Shown: positions 47,603-57,368 of the stretch, one piece after another
Numbering within the stretch: position 1 is the first letter of the stretch
Layout of the letters: every line of letters starts with the position of its first letter
Assembly: GCF_030159595.1 (NCBI RefSeq)
Contig: NZ_BSKJ01000006.1
Coordinates: 62,001-126,000, forward strand
Length of the DNA stretch: 64,000 bases
Direction: 5' to 3'
Origin: Pseudomonas putida
Lineage (GTDB): Bacteria; Pseudomonadota; Gammaproteobacteria; Pseudomonadales; Pseudomonadaceae
The notes under the pieces: model-generated
What the model saw: the letters and a program-made list of their open reading frames with translations, nothing else
What the model was told of the DNA's origin: nothing
Databases searched by the model: none
Program-made: the position numbers and the translations under genes

Positions 47603-47686
47603 CTTCGCGGCGAAAGCCGCTCCAACAGGGAGACCACTGCCTTCAAAGGCTGCGCATATCCTGTGGGAGCGGCTTCAGCCGCGAAG
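47603..47686. repeat. Inverted REP doublet
   Basis: Two 26-bp inverted arms (47603-47628 and 47661-47686) share 23 of 26 bases, with core CGCGGC..AAGCCGCTCC. It lies between lon and the inhibitor gene. Confidence 0.75.
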
Positions 47687-47759
47687 AGGCCCGAACAGGC
47701 AACACAAATCATCAACAGGTTCGGTTATCCTCAGGCCATCGCCAGCCTCCGGAGCCAAC

Positions 47760-48152
47760 ATGACCGCCCCTCGTCTGCTCGTTCCCCTGAGCTTCATCCT
47801 GCTTTCTGCCTGTGCCCAGCAGCCCACCCAGCCCGTCGAACTGGACGCCGAGAGCGAATGCCCAACGCGGCTTCAGGTGGGCCAGGCGCTGACCCTGAGC
47901 TTGCCCAGCAATCCGTCCACCGGCTATCGCTGGCGTGTCGAGAACCCCGCCACCAATGTGTTGCGCAGCCTCGGCCCGGAGATATACAGCGCTCCCGAAG
48001 AGGAGGACGTGGTAGGCAGTGCGGGGGTCTCCACCTGGCGCTTCCTGGCCAGCAGCACCGGAGACGCCCGACTGGTGCTGGTCTACCAGCAGCCGTGGGC
48101 GGCAGACGTGGCCCCGGTGCAAACCTTCGACTGCAAGATTGTCGTCCGCTGA
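47760..48152 (+). CDS. Chagasin/I42-family protease inhibitor, lipoprotein
   Basis: The protein has 130 residues. The lipobox LSAC puts the lipidated cysteine at C18. The inhibitor domain carries the NPSTGYRW loop at 51-58, the first contact loop of chagasin-type inhibitors of cysteine proteases, and a later QQPW loop in place of RPW. It is likely tethered in the periplasm or outer membrane. The target protease is unknown. A REP doublet separates it from lon. The xax-like genes converge on it with 6 bp between stops. Confidence 0.85.
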   Translation: MTAPRLLVPLSFILLSACAQQPTQPVELDAESECPTRLQVGQALTLSLPSNPSTGYRWRVENPATNVLRSLGPEIYSAPEEEDVVGSAGVSTWRFLASSTGDARLVLVYQQPWAADVAPVQTFDCKIVVR

Positions 48153-48158
48153 GCGCGA

Positions 48159-49094
48159 TCAACTACGGTCATACATCATCTGGACGACCTTCAGGTAGTC
48201 ACAGAGGTCTTTCAGCGCGACCGTGGCAGCCTCCACGCCCATCGTCGCGTTGAGCTTCACGGCCTGAGCCTGCCACTCCAGCTCAACCTTGCGCAGTTCG
48301 TGCAACCACGCGTTCTTGAGTGGTTCAAGCCCAGACAAGGCCGTGATCGCCTCCCGCTCATCCCGCGCACGTTGCAACGCTCGCTGTAGCTGCCGCTGGT
48401 CGCCCAGCGCTTCCTCTATTTTTGCATCAAGCCTGGTGCGGGCCTTGCTCAAGTCGCTGAACGTCTTGGCCCCCTCCAGTGCATCAGCGTGCCGGGCCAA
48501 CTTCCCTGTCACAGCCTTCAACAGGCTGGCATCAACTTTCGGGTCCGTGATCAACCCTATCACCTGGTCGATTTCTTTATCGCTCGGGATCAGGCCCTTC
48601 AGTGCACTGGCAACGGACGGTCTTTCGAACAACTCGATGGCCTAGCCAATATCTGCCCGCTGCTGGCGTAACTGGGCCAATCGCTGATCGAAGGCTAGCG
48701 CCTGGTTCTGGAGGCTGACGATTCGTTTATCCAGTTCCGATAACGGCTCTACCAAAGCAGACAGCGTGAAGAGTTCCAACCGCACATTCTGCCTGGCCAA
48801 CAGCGAATGAAGCTGGCTCAAACGGCTCAGCACACTGGCAAGCCTGTAATGGGTATCGGCCCCCTGTTTGACCGGAATGAAATCCCGGTCCTCCAGCAAA
48901 ACGATAGCGCCTATCAGGCTCTCCTTGAAGGCGCGCTCGACAGCGAGCAACAGCGTGCGCAATTCACCCAATTGCTCACGCGCCCCTGGCAGTACATTCA
49001 TGTCCCAGTTTTCTATCAGGTGGAATACCTGATCTTGTACGTTTTGCATCTGCGCGAAATCAGGCAAGGTCATATTGACGTTGGTAACATCCAT
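48159..49094 (-). pseudogene. XaxB-like binary toxin subunit B, interrupted by an in-frame amber codon
   Basis: One frame of 312 codons is broken only by TAG at codon 151 (48642-48644), in GGC-TAG-GCC, where a CAG glutamine would fit. The upstream half (MDVTNVNMTLPDF... ending RQQRADIG) and the downstream half (AIELFERPSVASALKG... ending MMYDRS) are both long-helical and polar, as in the B subunit of Xax/Yax alpha-pore-forming toxins. The start is ATG with GAGGG, one base after the subunit A stop. A TTG two bases past the amber region could restart translation. Causes could be mutation, read-through or a sequencing error. Confidence 0.65.
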
Positions 49095-49095
49095 G

Positions 49096-50286
49096 TCAGG
49101 CGCCCTCACATTCTTCGATCAGCTCATTGAATAACTCAGACAGCGTGTGGCAAATATTGCCTATTTTGCTCCACGGCTTGATGACCTCAGAAAAATCATG
49201 AACAAAAGATTCAAGTTGAGTGAGAGTGCTCAGCTCTTTGGCTTCATTGACGGAGTTGTTGGCGTACGAGGCCAGAAACAGCCATACATCTGACAGGCGC
49301 CTGGTCGCTGCTGACAGGTCCTTGCACCTGAACTGCAAGTCCCTGACCAATGTCGAGATACGTTCGAAGTCGCTCAGCGCGGGGGCCGTCTTGCCCAGTG
49401 CATCCGCCAGTTCTTCGCGCTTTTCGATCAGTATGTTTTTTCTTGCCCTGATTTTTTCTGCCTTGTCACCGAACACACCGCCGGTGATTACCAGGCCAAT
49501 CGGCCCCAGCAAGATACCTGTGAACGCGTAACCCACATTGGCATCGTACTCGGACTTCAATTGATCAATCTGTTCGTCCCATTGATCCAGCTGCCGGCGT
49601 TTTTTCAGAATATCTTCATGAGAAACCTTCTCGTCGAAGTGCTTCAGCAACCGTACCATTCGCGGCTTCAGCTCGCGCTTGATCTCACTGTTGAACCAGT
49701 TGGCACGTGCGTCAACGTCATCGATTCGCCGGCGGGTGCCTTCAATTTCCCTGACCAGTTCGTTGATGCCAAGTGTCAGCACACTGGCGATCTGCGCTTG
49801 ATCCTCTTCACTCAGCTCCAAGGTGTATACATCATCGCCCTGCTCGGCCTTGCGCTGCTTGATCGCCATAAAAATATCACTGCTTTCAAGGTGCTCCAGC
49901 AGGCTGCTGCCACGCTGTACCAGGCTTTCAGCGAACAGTTCAATTTCAGGCCCCAGTTGCTTGATGCTACGCTCCAGTATGTCCCATTCGTACACATGCC
50001 TGTGCAGCGCCGTATACAAGTCATGTACCTTCGAAGCGTCAAGGCCCAGTGCCGCATAATCGACTTCTCGTTCGATTTCGACGCGTGTACGCGGCAACTG
50101 GTTTACGGTATTGGCGTAACGCTTGATGACCTTCAGATTATCAGCCGTCAATAGGCTACCTACTTGTTGCCCCCCCTCGAGTCGGCTCTCGATGAAGGAA
50201 AAATAGCGTTCCGGCAACATTTTAACCTTGGACACCGGGTCCAGTTCATCTACGGTAACTTCTTCCCGCCCACTATTGGCATTCAT
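49096..50286 (-). CDS. XaxA-like binary pore-forming toxin subunit A
   Basis: The protein has 396 residues, mostly long amphipathic helices with a single hydrophobic hairpin (VGYAFTGILLGPIGLVITGGVFG, about 255-277). This is the layout of XaxA/YaxA, ClyA-like toxins in which subunit A binds membrane and B inserts. The start is ATG after a GTG codon, with AAGGAT upstream. No signal peptide is present, as usual in the family. Base composition falls near 42-55% GC in sampled lines, well below neighbours, suggesting transfer. The partner gene follows at one base but is broken. Confidence 0.68.
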   Translation of the reverse strand: MNANSGREEVTVDELDPVSKVKMLPERYFSFIESRLEGGQQVGSLLTADNLKVIKRYANTVNQLPRTRVEIEREVDYAALGLDASKVHDLYTALHRHVYEWDILERSIKQLGPEIELFAESLVQRGSSLLEHLESSDIFMAIKQRKAEQGDDVYTLELSEEDQAQIASVLTLGINELVREIEGTRRRIDDVDARANWFNSEIKRELKPRMVRLLKHFDEKVSHEDILKKRRQLDQWDEQIDQLKSEYDANVGYAFTGILLGPIGLVITGGVFGDKAEKIRARKNILIEKREELADALGKTAPALSDFERISTLVRDLQFRCKDLSAATRRLSDVWLFLASYANNSVNEAKELSTLTQLESFVHDFSEVIKPWSKIGNICHTLSELFNELIEECEGA

Positions 50287-50496
50287 CACTTAACCCAATA
50301 TCCTTTTTAAAATTCAGTCAACCTGCATTCGAAGTGTCCTTCTTCACCCGACTGAATTCATTCATCTTGATAACTTAGCGTTGTGGGAAAGTTCACTGCT
50401 CCCGGTCTGAACGCTCCCACCCTGAAGCATTGCCATAGCAAGATGCGCGGCCATTGGATAAAATGCGCCCCCGTTTCACCCTGTATCGAGCCTGCC

Positions 50497-51240
50497 GTGA
50501 GCAAACAACCCGACCGCCTCTTCTCCCAGCCCCTGGAGCAGGTGCCTGATTTCGTCTTCAACGAGGACGTGGTACGTGTGTTCCCGGACATGATCAAGCG
50601 CTCGGTGCCAGGGTACCCGACCATCGTCGAGAACCTTGGTGTACTGGCAGCGCGCTTTGCCCAGCCGAACACCGCACTCTATGACCTGGGCGCGTCCCTG
50701 GGGGCCGTTACGCAGTCGCTGCGGCGCCATGTACGCGGTGACGGCTGCCGGGTGATCGCGGTGGACAATTCCGCGGCCATGGTCGAGCGCTGCCGCCAGT
50801 ACCTCACCGCCCAGGACTCGATGTTCCAGGAGCTGCTGCCGGTACAAGTGCTGGAAGCCGATATCCTTGCCCTGCCCTTCGAGCCCGCCTCGGTAGTGGC
50901 GATGAACTTCACCCTGCAGTTCATCGCCCCCGACCAGCGTCTGGAACTGCTCGGCCGTATCCGCCAGGCACTGCTGCCAGGTGGCGCGCTGATCCTCTCG
51001 GAGAAACTGCGGTTCGCCGATGAGCAAGAGCAGGAGCTGCTCAATGAACTGCACCTGGACTTCAAGCGGGCCAATGGCTACAGCGAACTGGAAATCGCCC
51101 AGAAGCGCAGCGCCATTGAAAACGTGATGCGCCCCGATACCCTCGAAGCCCACCAGGAGCGCCTGCGTGCCGCCGGGTTCTCGAAAGTGGTGCCCTGGTT
51201 CCAATGCCTTAACTTCGCCTCGTTGATAGCCCTGCCATGA
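50497..51240 (+). CDS. cmoA: Carboxy-SAM synthase
   Basis: CmoA turns SAM and prephenate into carboxy-S-adenosylmethionine for tRNA wobble uridine modification (cmo5U34). The protein has 247 residues. The SAM-binding glycine motif is [10 protein letters not shown], with the acidic [11 protein letters not shown] and [18 protein letters not shown] next. The start is GTG, opening [14 protein letters not shown], as in homologues. A longer frame upstream has no support. The stop overlaps cmoB (ATGA). Confidence 0.96.
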   Translation: MSKQPDRLFSQPLEQVPDFVFNEDVVRVFPDMIKRSVPGYPTIVENLGVLAARFAQPNTALYDLGASLGAVTQSLRRHVRGDGCRVIAVDNSAAMVERCRQYLTAQDSMFQELLPVQVLEADILALPFEPASVVAMNFTLQFIAPDQRLELLGRIRQALLPGGALILSEKLRFADEQEQELLNELHLDFKRANGYSELEIAQKRSAIENVMRPDTLEAHQERLRAAGFSKVVPWFQCLNFASLIALP

Positions 51241-52193
51241 TCGATCTGTCCCCCCTCGTCCGCCGCCTGGCGGGCACGCCCCTGGCTTCCTGGTCGCAAG
51301 GCCTGCAAGCGCAACTGGAAGCCAAGCTGGAGAAAGGCCACGGCGACCTCGACCGCTGGCGTGGTGCGCTCGATGCACTGCCCGCGCTAAAGCCCAGCGA
51401 AATTGACCTGGTCAACGGGCTGCGCCTGGACTGCGATTGCGACGACGCTACCCGCGCACAGATGCGCCAGGCACTGATGGGCCTGTCGCCCTGGCGCAAA
51501 GGCCCGTTCGACCTGTTTGGCGTGCATGTGGACACCGAATGGCATTCGGACTGGAAATGGTCACGCGTCGGTCCGCACCTTGACCTCAAAGGCAAGCGCG
51601 TGCTCGACGTCGGCTGTGGCAACGGCTACTACCAGTGGCGCATGCTCGGCGCTGGCGCCGACATGGTGATTGGTGTCGACCCCAACTGGCTGTTCTTCTG
51701 CCAGTTCCAGGCGGTGCAACAATACCTGCCGGAACTGCCGGCCTGGCACCTGCCCTTCGCCCTGGAAGACCTGCCGGCCAATCTGGAAGGCTTCGACACA
51801 GTGTTTTCCATGGGCGTGTTCTATCACCGCCGCTCGCCCATCGAACATCTGCTGGCGCTGAAAGACTGCCTGGTCAAAGGTGGCGAGCTGGTACTGGAAA
51901 CGCTGGTGATCGAAGGCGACGAAAACCAGGTACTGGTACCAGAGGACCGCTACGCGCAGATGCGCAACGTCTGGTATCTGCCATCCGTTCCGGCCTTGGC
52001 CCGCTGGTTGCGCCGTGCCGGCTTCAGCGATGTGCGCTGCGTCGACGTAAGCGTGACCAGCATCGAGGAGCAACGCAGCACCGAGTGGATGCGCTACCAG
52101 TCCCTGGGCGACTTCCTCGACCCGAACGACCACAGCAAGACCATCGAAGGCCTGCCGGCCCCGCGCCGCGCCACCCTGCTGGCGCGCAAATAA
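51237..52193 (+). CDS. cmoB: tRNA U34 carboxymethyltransferase
   Basis: CmoB uses carboxy-SAM from CmoA to complete uridine-5-oxyacetic acid at tRNA position 34. The protein has 318 residues. The methyltransferase motif [15 protein letters not shown] is followed by [14 protein letters not shown] and [14 protein letters not shown]. It is translationally coupled to cmoA. A hairpin follows 4 bases after the stop. The pair is complete, so the pathway works from this locus. Confidence 0.96.
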   Translation: MIDLSPLVRRLAGTPLASWSQGLQAQLEAKLEKGHGDLDRWRGALDALPALKPSEIDLVNGLRLDCDCDDATRAQMRQALMGLSPWRKGPFDLFGVHVDTEWHSDWKWSRVGPHLDLKGKRVLDVGCGNGYYQWRMLGAGADMVIGVDPNWLFFCQFQAVQQYLPELPAWHLPFALEDLPANLEGFDTVFSMGVFYHRRSPIEHLLALKDCLVKGGELVLETLVIEGDENQVLVPEDRYAQMRNVWYLPSVPALARWLRRAGFSDVRCVDVSVTSIEEQRSTEWMRYQSLGDFLDPNDHSKTIEGLPAPRRATLLARK

Positions 52194-52196
52194 AAA

Positions 52197-52216
52197 AGGC
52201 GCCCGCTTGGGCGCCT
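52197..52216. terminator. Terminator, mainly for the minus-strand small gene
   Basis: AGGCGCCC / GGGCGCCT is a perfect 8-bp stem with loop GCTT. Read on the minus strand it is followed by TTTTTTAT, so it suits the leftward small gene and may also stop cmoB. Confidence 0.75.
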
Positions 52217-52262
52217 GAATACACCTGCGGCGAGGAGCTGTCGCGGCGCAGGTGCTGTTACC

Positions 52263-52466
52263 TCAGTCTTTGGCCACCTCGCGGGCCTTCTCTTGCGCCT
52301 TGCGCTCACGCTCGGCAACAGCCTGTTGCTTGTCGTCGTGCAGGCGCTGCTGGTCTTCGCGGAAGGCTTGCCAGAACTGCTTGGAGCGCTCCGCACCGCC
52401 CTCGGCATAAACACTGGCACTGCCCAGGGCAAGGGTGGCCAACAGCAGGTATTTGGTCAGGTTCAT
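52263..52466 (-). CDS. Small exported helical protein of unknown function
   Basis: A 67-residue protein. A signal peptide (YLLLATLALGSASVYA) is followed by about 45 residues of highly charged helix (REDQQRLHDDKQQAVAERERKAQEK). GAGG precedes the ATG. It is divergent from a copper-type response regulator, 238 bp away, so it may be part of the response to envelope metal stress. That link is positional only. I do not recognise the family. Confidence 0.7.
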   Translation of the reverse strand: MNLTKYLLLATLALGSASVYAEGGAERSKQFWQAFREDQQRLHDDKQQAVAERERKAQEKAREVAKD

Positions 52467-52540
52467 CGTGGTTGCCTCGTGATAACCGATCAGACACGGC
52501 CATCCTAGCGAGGGCTAGCTAACGGCAAGGTGAGGCGGGG

Positions 52541-52556
52541 ATTACAGTCCTGCAAT
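52541..52556. promoter_or_regulatory. Inverted repeat in the small-gene / response-regulator gap
   Basis: ATTACAG-TC-CTGCAAT is a 7-2-7 repeat with one mismatch. A second ATTACA occurs at 52589-52594. Such sites fit OmpR-type regulators, and autoregulation is possible. Confidence 0.4.
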
Positions 52557-52704
52557 GTGGCCCTGACAGACAGCGAGATAACACCAGAATTACAAATCGG
52601 TTATCTGCACCTCAGCCGCTTTCTCATGCCGTAACATCCTGCGCCTTGACCCTGATGTCACTACAGGGTCGAGAATCGCCCTTTTTCATCATACCGAGCC
52701 CCCC

Positions 52705-53379
52705 ATGCGCCTACTGATCATCGAGGATGAACTTCGTACCGCCGACTACCTGCAACAGGGCCTGCGCGAAAACGGCTATGTGGTCGACTGCGCCCACACC
52801 GGCACTGACGGCCTGCACCTGGCACGCCAACAGCCTTACGATCTGATCATCCTCGACGTCAACCTACCCGAGCTCGATGGCTGGACCGTGCTGCAGCGGC
52901 TGCGCGCCGAGTCGGCCACGCGCATCATGATGCTCACCGCCCACGGCCGCCTGGCAGACCGGGTCAAAGGCCTGGACCTGGGCGCCGACGACTACCTGCT
53001 CAAGCCCTTCGAATTCCCCGAGCTATTGGCGCGCATCCGCAGCCTGCTGCGCCGCAACGACCAGCAACTGCAGCCCAGCACCCTGCGTGTCGCCGACCTG
53101 GAGCTGGACCCCGGCCGCCACCGCGCCTACCGCGCCGGGCAGCGCATCGACCTGACCGCCAAGGAGTTCGCCCTGTTGCACCTGCTGATGCGCCAGACGG
53201 GCGAAGTGCTTTCGCGCACGCAGATCATCTCGTTGGTATGGGACATGAACTTCGACTGCGATACTAACGTGGTCGAGGTTTCGATCCGGCGCCTACGGGC
53301 GAAGATCGACGACCCATTCGACAACAAGCTGATCCATACCCTACGTGGGGTAGGTTATGTACTCGAGGCCCGCTTTTGA
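52705..53379 (+). CDS. OmpR-family response regulator (CopR/CusR/IrlR type)
   Basis: The regulator has 224 residues. The receiver domain has phospho-acceptor D51 ([13 protein letters not shown]) and K in [14 protein letters not shown]. The winged helix ends with [29 protein letters not shown], the heavy-metal subfamily form. The start is ATG. The stop overlaps the TTG start of the sensor gene. Copper is the usual signal of this subfamily, though no copper resistance genes lie in the window. Confidence 0.9.
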   Translation: MRLLIIEDELRTADYLQQGLRENGYVVDCAHTGTDGLHLARQQPYDLIILDVNLPELDGWTVLQRLRAESATRIMMLTAHGRLADRVKGLDLGADDYLLKPFEFPELLARIRSLLRRNDQQLQPSTLRVADLELDPGRHRAYRAGQRIDLTAKEFALLHLLMRQTGEVLSRTQIISLVWDMNFDCDTNVVEVSIRRLRAKIDDPFDNKLIHTLRGVGYVLEARF

Positions 53380-54758
53380 GAAACGCCAGCCTGTCGCTAC
53401 GCCTGGGCCTGAGCGTCACACTGATGGGCGCCGCCCTGGTGCTGCTGCTGGCCTGTCTGGCCGTGTTTGCCCTGGATCACGAACTGGACAGCCGCGCGCG
53501 CAAGGATCTGGCGCGCAAGATGCTGCAGGTCGAACACAACCTGCGCGTCGACCTGCGCAGCGAAGACCTGGGCACCCGCGCCCATCCTCTGCTCGACCTG
53601 GTGATGGGGCATGACAATCTGAGCCTCAGCGTGCTGGCCCTGGAAAGCCGCCACCCGCACCTGCTCAGCCTCGGCCCGGCCCTGGAGTCACGGGTGAGCG
53701 AGTTGCACACCGATGCCCGGCTAACCTTTCACACATGGCGCGACAGCAGCGGTAACCAGATCCTTACCGTAACCCGGCTGATGCGCCTGCGCGACAACAC
53801 GCCGGTCAAGGTGATGATGTCGCTCAACCGCGCCGACGACAATGCCCTGCTGCAGGCTTACCTGCATTCGACCTTGCTCGCCTTGCCACTGCTGCTGGTA
53901 TTGATTGGCGCGGGCGCCTGGTGGCTGATGCAGCGGGGCTTGAAACCACTGCGGCGCTTCCGGCGCATTGCCGGGCAAGTGTCGGCCCAAGACCTGCAAC
54001 ATCGCCTGCCGGCTGCCGGCCTGCCGCAAGAACTGGCAGAACTGGCCAGCAGCATCAATGTGATGCTCGACCGCCTCGATCAGGGCGTGAGCCAGTTATC
54101 GCAGTTCTCCGACGATCTGGCCCATGAGCTGCGCACCCCGTTGAGCAACCTGATGGGCAAGGCACAGGTGACCCTGGCACGGGAGCGGGACAACGCCAAC
54201 TACCGGGAGGTGCTGGAAGACAGTATCGAGGAATTGACCCGACTCAACCGCATCATCAATGACATGCTGTTTCTCGCCCAGGTCAGCCAGCCGCAAACCC
54301 AGGTCGCATTGAAACCCTTGGCGCTGGCTGACGAGGCAGTGCGGGTTGTCGAGCTGTTTGCCTTCAGTGCCGAGCTAAAAGTGGTTGAGCTGCGGGTTCA
54401 GGGCTGGGGGACGGCGCTGGGTGACCGGCTGATGTTTCAGCGGGCATTGTCGAACCTGTTGAGCAATGCCATCCGGCACAGCCCTGAGGGTGAGCGCGTC
54501 GATCTGCGCATTGAACGCTCAGGCAGCGAAGTATGGCTTTCGGTGGAGAACCACGGGCCTGGCATTGCTACAGTACACCAGTCGCGCTTGTTCGAGCGGT
54601 TCTACCGGGTGGGCTCGGGGCGCTCGCGGCTGGAGGGCGGGACCGGGTTGGGGTTGGCGATCGTGAAGTCGATCATGCAACTGCATGGCGGGCGGGTCGA
54701 AGTGAACAGCAGCCCTTTAGGGCCTACTCGTTTTACCTTGGTGTTTGCTGCCGAATAA
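53376..54758 (+). CDS. Heavy-metal sensor histidine kinase (CopS/CusS type)
   Basis: A 460-residue membrane sensor. Two spans (about 10-32 and 167-187) enclose a short periplasmic domain. A HAMP segment ([20 protein letters not shown]) follows. H250 lies in [13 protein letters not shown], and the ATPase part shows [20 protein letters not shown] and [12 protein letters not shown]. The start is TTG, overlapping the response-regulator stop (TTGA). The subfamily senses periplasmic copper or silver, but the ligand here is unproven. Confidence 0.9.
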   Translation: MRNASLSLRLGLSVTLMGAALVLLLACLAVFALDHELDSRARKDLARKMLQVEHNLRVDLRSEDLGTRAHPLLDLVMGHDNLSLSVLALESRHPHLLSLGPALESRVSELHTDARLTFHTWRDSSGNQILTVTRLMRLRDNTPVKVMMSLNRADDNALLQAYLHSTLLALPLLLVLIGAGAWWLMQRGLKPLRRFRRIAGQVSAQDLQHRLPAAGLPQELAELASSINVMLDRLDQGVSQLSQFSDDLAHELRTPLSNLMGKAQVTLARERDNANYREVLEDSIEELTRLNRIINDMLFLAQVSQPQTQVALKPLALADEAVRVVELFAFSAELKVVELRVQGWGTALGDRLMFQRALSNLLSNAIRHSPEGERVDLRIERSGSEVWLSVENHGPGIATVHQSRLFERFYRVGSGRSRLEGGTGLGLAIVKSIMQLHGGRVEVNSSPLGPTRFTLVFAAE

Positions 54759-54766
54759 TCTGCCTC

Positions 54767-54813
54767 CAGTGCCGGCCTCTTCGCGGGACAAGCCCGCGAA
54801 GAGGCCGGCACTG
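54767..54813. repeat. Perfect 21-bp inverted REP, terminator-like
   Basis: Arms 54767-54787 and 54793-54813 are exact inverted copies around ACAAG. The core GCGGGACAAGCCCGC is REP-like. It sits between converging genes and probably ends both transcripts. Confidence 0.85.
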
Positions 54814-54826
54814 GCGACTAAAAATA

Positions 54827-55567
54827 CTAGCGCGAAGCCGCCACGATCAATGCCTTCATCTCGGCCACAGCAGCCTTGAAACCTACAAACAAGGCATGCG
54901 CCACCAGCGCATGGCCGATGTTCAGCTCATTGATGCCCTTGATCGCCGCCACCGCCTCGACGTTGTGGTAATGCAGCCCATGACCAGCATTGACGATCAG
55001 CCCCTGCCCCACGCCAAAGGCCACGCCATCGACGATGCGCTTGAGTTCATCAGCCACTTCAGTCGGGGTTTCGGCATCGGCATAACGCCCGGTGTGCAGT
55101 TCGATGGCCGGCGCCCCCACCCGGCGCGAGGCCTCGATCTGCCGTTCGTCAGCATCGATGAACAGTGACACCTCGGCCCCGGTACGCGCCAGGCGCTCCA
55201 CGGCTGCCTTGATTCGCGCTTCTTGCCCGGCCACGTCCAGGCCACCTTCGGTGGTCAGCTCCTGACGGGTTTCGGGGACCAGGCAAATGTGCGCCGGGCG
55301 GATCTTCTCGGCAAAGGCCATCATCTCTTCGGTGACGCCCATCTCGAAGTTCATGCGCGTCTGCAGCACATCCTTGAGCAGCACCACGTCACGCTCCTGA
55401 ATGTGACGGCGGTCTTCACGCAGGTGCACGGTGATGCCATCGGCGCCCGCCTCTTCGGCGTCCAGCGCAGCCTTGACCGGGTCAGGGTATCGCGTGCCCC
55501 GGGCCTGGCGCAGGGTCGCCACATGGTCGATGTTTACGCCAAGAAGCATGCGGTTGCTGTGAGTCAC
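54827..55567 (-). CDS. pdxJ: Pyridoxine 5'-phosphate synthase
   Basis: PdxJ joins 3-amino-2-oxopropyl phosphate and deoxyxylulose 5-phosphate into pyridoxine 5'-phosphate. The protein has 246 residues. Signatures are [43 protein letters not shown] and ELNIGHALV. The start is GTG with AGGAGAG upstream. It is the last gene of the leftward rnc-era-recO-pdxJ group, 43 bp after recO. Confidence 0.96.
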   Translation of the reverse strand: MTHSNRMLLGVNIDHVATLRQARGTRYPDPVKAALDAEEAGADGITVHLREDRRHIQERDVVLLKDVLQTRMNFEMGVTEEMMAFAEKIRPAHICLVPETRQELTTEGGLDVAGQEARIKAAVERLARTGAEVSLFIDADERQIEASRRVGAPAIELHTGRYADAETPTEVADELKRIVDGVAFGVGQGLIVNAGHGLHYHNVEAVAAIKGINELNIGHALVAHALFVGFKAAVAEMKALIVAASR

Positions 55568-55610
55568 GAAAGGCTCTCCTGAAGATTGAGCCCCACAGCA
55601 TACGTCGTGA

Positions 55611-56294
55611 TCAGCGCTTGCGAAACAGTTCCCGGCTGACCAACGGTTTTGCGCCCAGGTGAACCGCCAGTGCCTGGCGCATCAGACGCTTGGCAGCGAG
55701 CAAAGCGCCTGGGGTGTCCCAGTCTGCGTCGGCCAGGGCCAACAGCTCGATGCCGCGAAACAGACCGGGTTGCACCAGCTCGACCCGCTCCAGGCCGGCA
55801 TCCACACGCAAGCGGTAGAGGCCGTCTGCAGCGATGGGTTGGTCGTTGACGTCATGGTTCAACGCGAACGCATAACCGAGTTCGTCCAGCAGCCGCCATT
55901 CGAACGAACGCAGCAGCGGCTCCAATGGGCGCCCGGCGCCCAACGCCTGCAAGGTCAGGGCGTAGTGCTCGAACAGGGTCGGGAACGGCGCTTCGGCGGG
56001 CAGCAGGCGCATGAGCAATTCATTGAGGTACAACCCGCTGAACAGGGCATCACCATGCAACCAGGCGGCGATGCCGGCGCTGTCCATCCGCCCGACATTC
56101 TTCAGCTCGCCACGCCCGCGCAGCTCCACCTCGAGCGGCACGAACGGCCGCACCAGGCTGCCGCCCTTACCGCGCGCACGGCGCAGTACGGCGCGCATGC
56201 GGCCCTGCGGCGTGAAGAAGTCCACCAGCGCGCTGGTTTCCTTGTAGGCACGGCTGTGCAGCACATAGGCTGGCTGGCCGACAGGTTGTTCCAT
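55611..56294 (-). CDS. recO: DNA repair protein RecO
   Basis: RecO anneals SSB-coated DNA and helps load RecA with RecR in gap repair. The protein has 227 residues with the N-terminal OB-fold ([24 protein letters not shown]) and an all-helical C-terminus ([15 protein letters not shown]). A REP doublet separates it from era upstream. The ATG opens [12 protein letters not shown]. The last part ([15 protein letters not shown] type ending) is conserved in the genus. Confidence 0.94.
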   Translation of the reverse strand: MEQPVGQPAYVLHSRAYKETSALVDFFTPQGRMRAVLRRARGKGGSLVRPFVPLEVELRGRGELKNVGRMDSAGIAAWLHGDALFSGLYLNELLMRLLPAEAPFPTLFEHYALTLQALGAGRPLEPLLRSFEWRLLDELGYAFALNHDVNDQPIAADGLYRLRVDAGLERVELVQPGLFRGIELLALADADWDTPGALLAAKRLMRQALAVHLGAKPLVSRELFRKR

Positions 56295-56350
56295 GGAAGA
56301 TCAATAACTCCCTGCGGCCCGGTAAAACTGCACATTGGGGCTGCGATGCA

Positions 56351-56440
56351 GCCCATCGCCGGCAAGCCAGCTCCCACAGGTACTGCGCATGGCTTGAGGT
56401 CGATGCGGTCGGGGTGGGAGCTGGCTTGCCGGCGATGGGC
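56351..56440. repeat. Perfect inverted REP doublet between era and recO
   Basis: Arms 56351-56377 and 56414-56440 are 27-bp exact inverted copies, 36 bp apart, with core ATCGCCGGCAAGCCAGCTCC. Further GC-rich hairpins (GGGCTGC / GCAGCCC to the left, GGGCCGC / GCGGCCC to the right) flank them. Confidence 0.88.
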
Positions 56441-56465
56441 CGCACAGCGGCCCTGATAGTATTGC

Positions 56466-57368
56466 TTACAGGTCGCCGTAGCCCAGCGAGCGCAGGGCGC
56501 GCTCGTCGTCGGACCAGCCGCCTTTCACCTTGACCCACAGGTTGAGCATGACCTTGGAGTCGAACAGCACTTCCATGTCCTTGCGCGCCTCGGAGCCGAT
56601 GCGCTTGATGCGCTCGCCCTTGTCACCAATGATGATCTTCTTCTGACCATCACGCTCGACCAGGATCAGCGCGTGAATATGCAGCACATGGCCCTGCTGC
56701 TTGAATTCTTCGATTTCCACGGTGATCTGGTACGGCAGCTCCGCACCCAGCTGGCGCATGATCTTTTCGCGCACCAGTTCAGCGGCCAGGAAGCGACTGC
56801 TGCGGTCGGTGATCTGATCTTCCGGGAAGAAATGATCGTTTTCCGGCAGGTGCTTGGCGATCTGGGCTTCCAGCGCCTCCAGGTTGTGCCCCTGCTGTGC
56901 AGAGATCGGCATCACCTCGGCGTTCGGCAGTTGCTCCTGCAGCCACTGCAAGTGCGGGATCAACTCGGCCTTCTCTTCCATGCGGTCGGTCTTGTTGACC
57001 GCGATGATCAGCGGGCCGGTCACATACTGCACGCGCTCCAGCACCAGTTGGTCCTCGTCGGTCCACTTGGTGCGGTCGACCACGAAGATCACCACATCGA
57101 CGTCTTTCAAGGCCGCCGAGGCGTTGCGGTTCATGTAGCGGTTCAAGGCTTTGTCGTTGGCCTTGTGCATACCCGGGGTGTCGACGTAGATCGCCTGCAC
57201 ATCACCTTCGGTCTTGATACCGAGCATGTTGTGGCGGGTGGTCTGCGGCTTGCGCGAGGTGATCGCCAGCTTCTGGCCCAGGATGTGGTTGAGCAAGGTC
57301 GACTTGCCCACGTTGGGGCGGCCGACAATGGCCACGTAGCCGCAGCGAGTCGGGTTGTTATCAGTCAT
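56466..57368 (-). CDS. era: GTPase Era
   Basis: Era is an essential GTPase that binds 16S rRNA in 30S maturation. The protein has 300 residues: GTPase motifs [15 protein letters not shown] and NKTD, then a KH domain near the C-terminus ([16 protein letters not shown]). Two start codons, two codons apart, overlap the rnc end. The second (MTDNNPTR) sits seven bases after GGAG and is preferred. It is translated in step with rnc. Confidence 0.96.
   Translation of the reverse strand: MTDNNPTRCGYVAIVGRPNVGKSTLLNHILGQKLAITSRKPQTTRHNMLGIKTEGDVQAIYVDTPGMHKANDKALNRYMNRNASAALKDVDVVIFVVDRTKWTDEDQLVLERVQYVTGPLIIAVNKTDRMEEKAELIPHLQWLQEQLPNAEVMPISAQQGHNLEALEAQIAKHLPENDHFFPEDQITDRSSRFLAAELVREKIMRQLGAELPYQITVEIEEFKQQGHVLHIHALILVERDGQKKIIIGDKGERIKRIGSEARKDMEVLFDSKVMLNLWVKVKGGWSDDERALRSLGYGDL

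Noticed and set aside
48633..48644. Sequence shift as the cause of the split xaxB-like gene
   Set aside because: Both halves are in the same frame. Only a single TAG interrupts them, so no insertion or deletion is needed.
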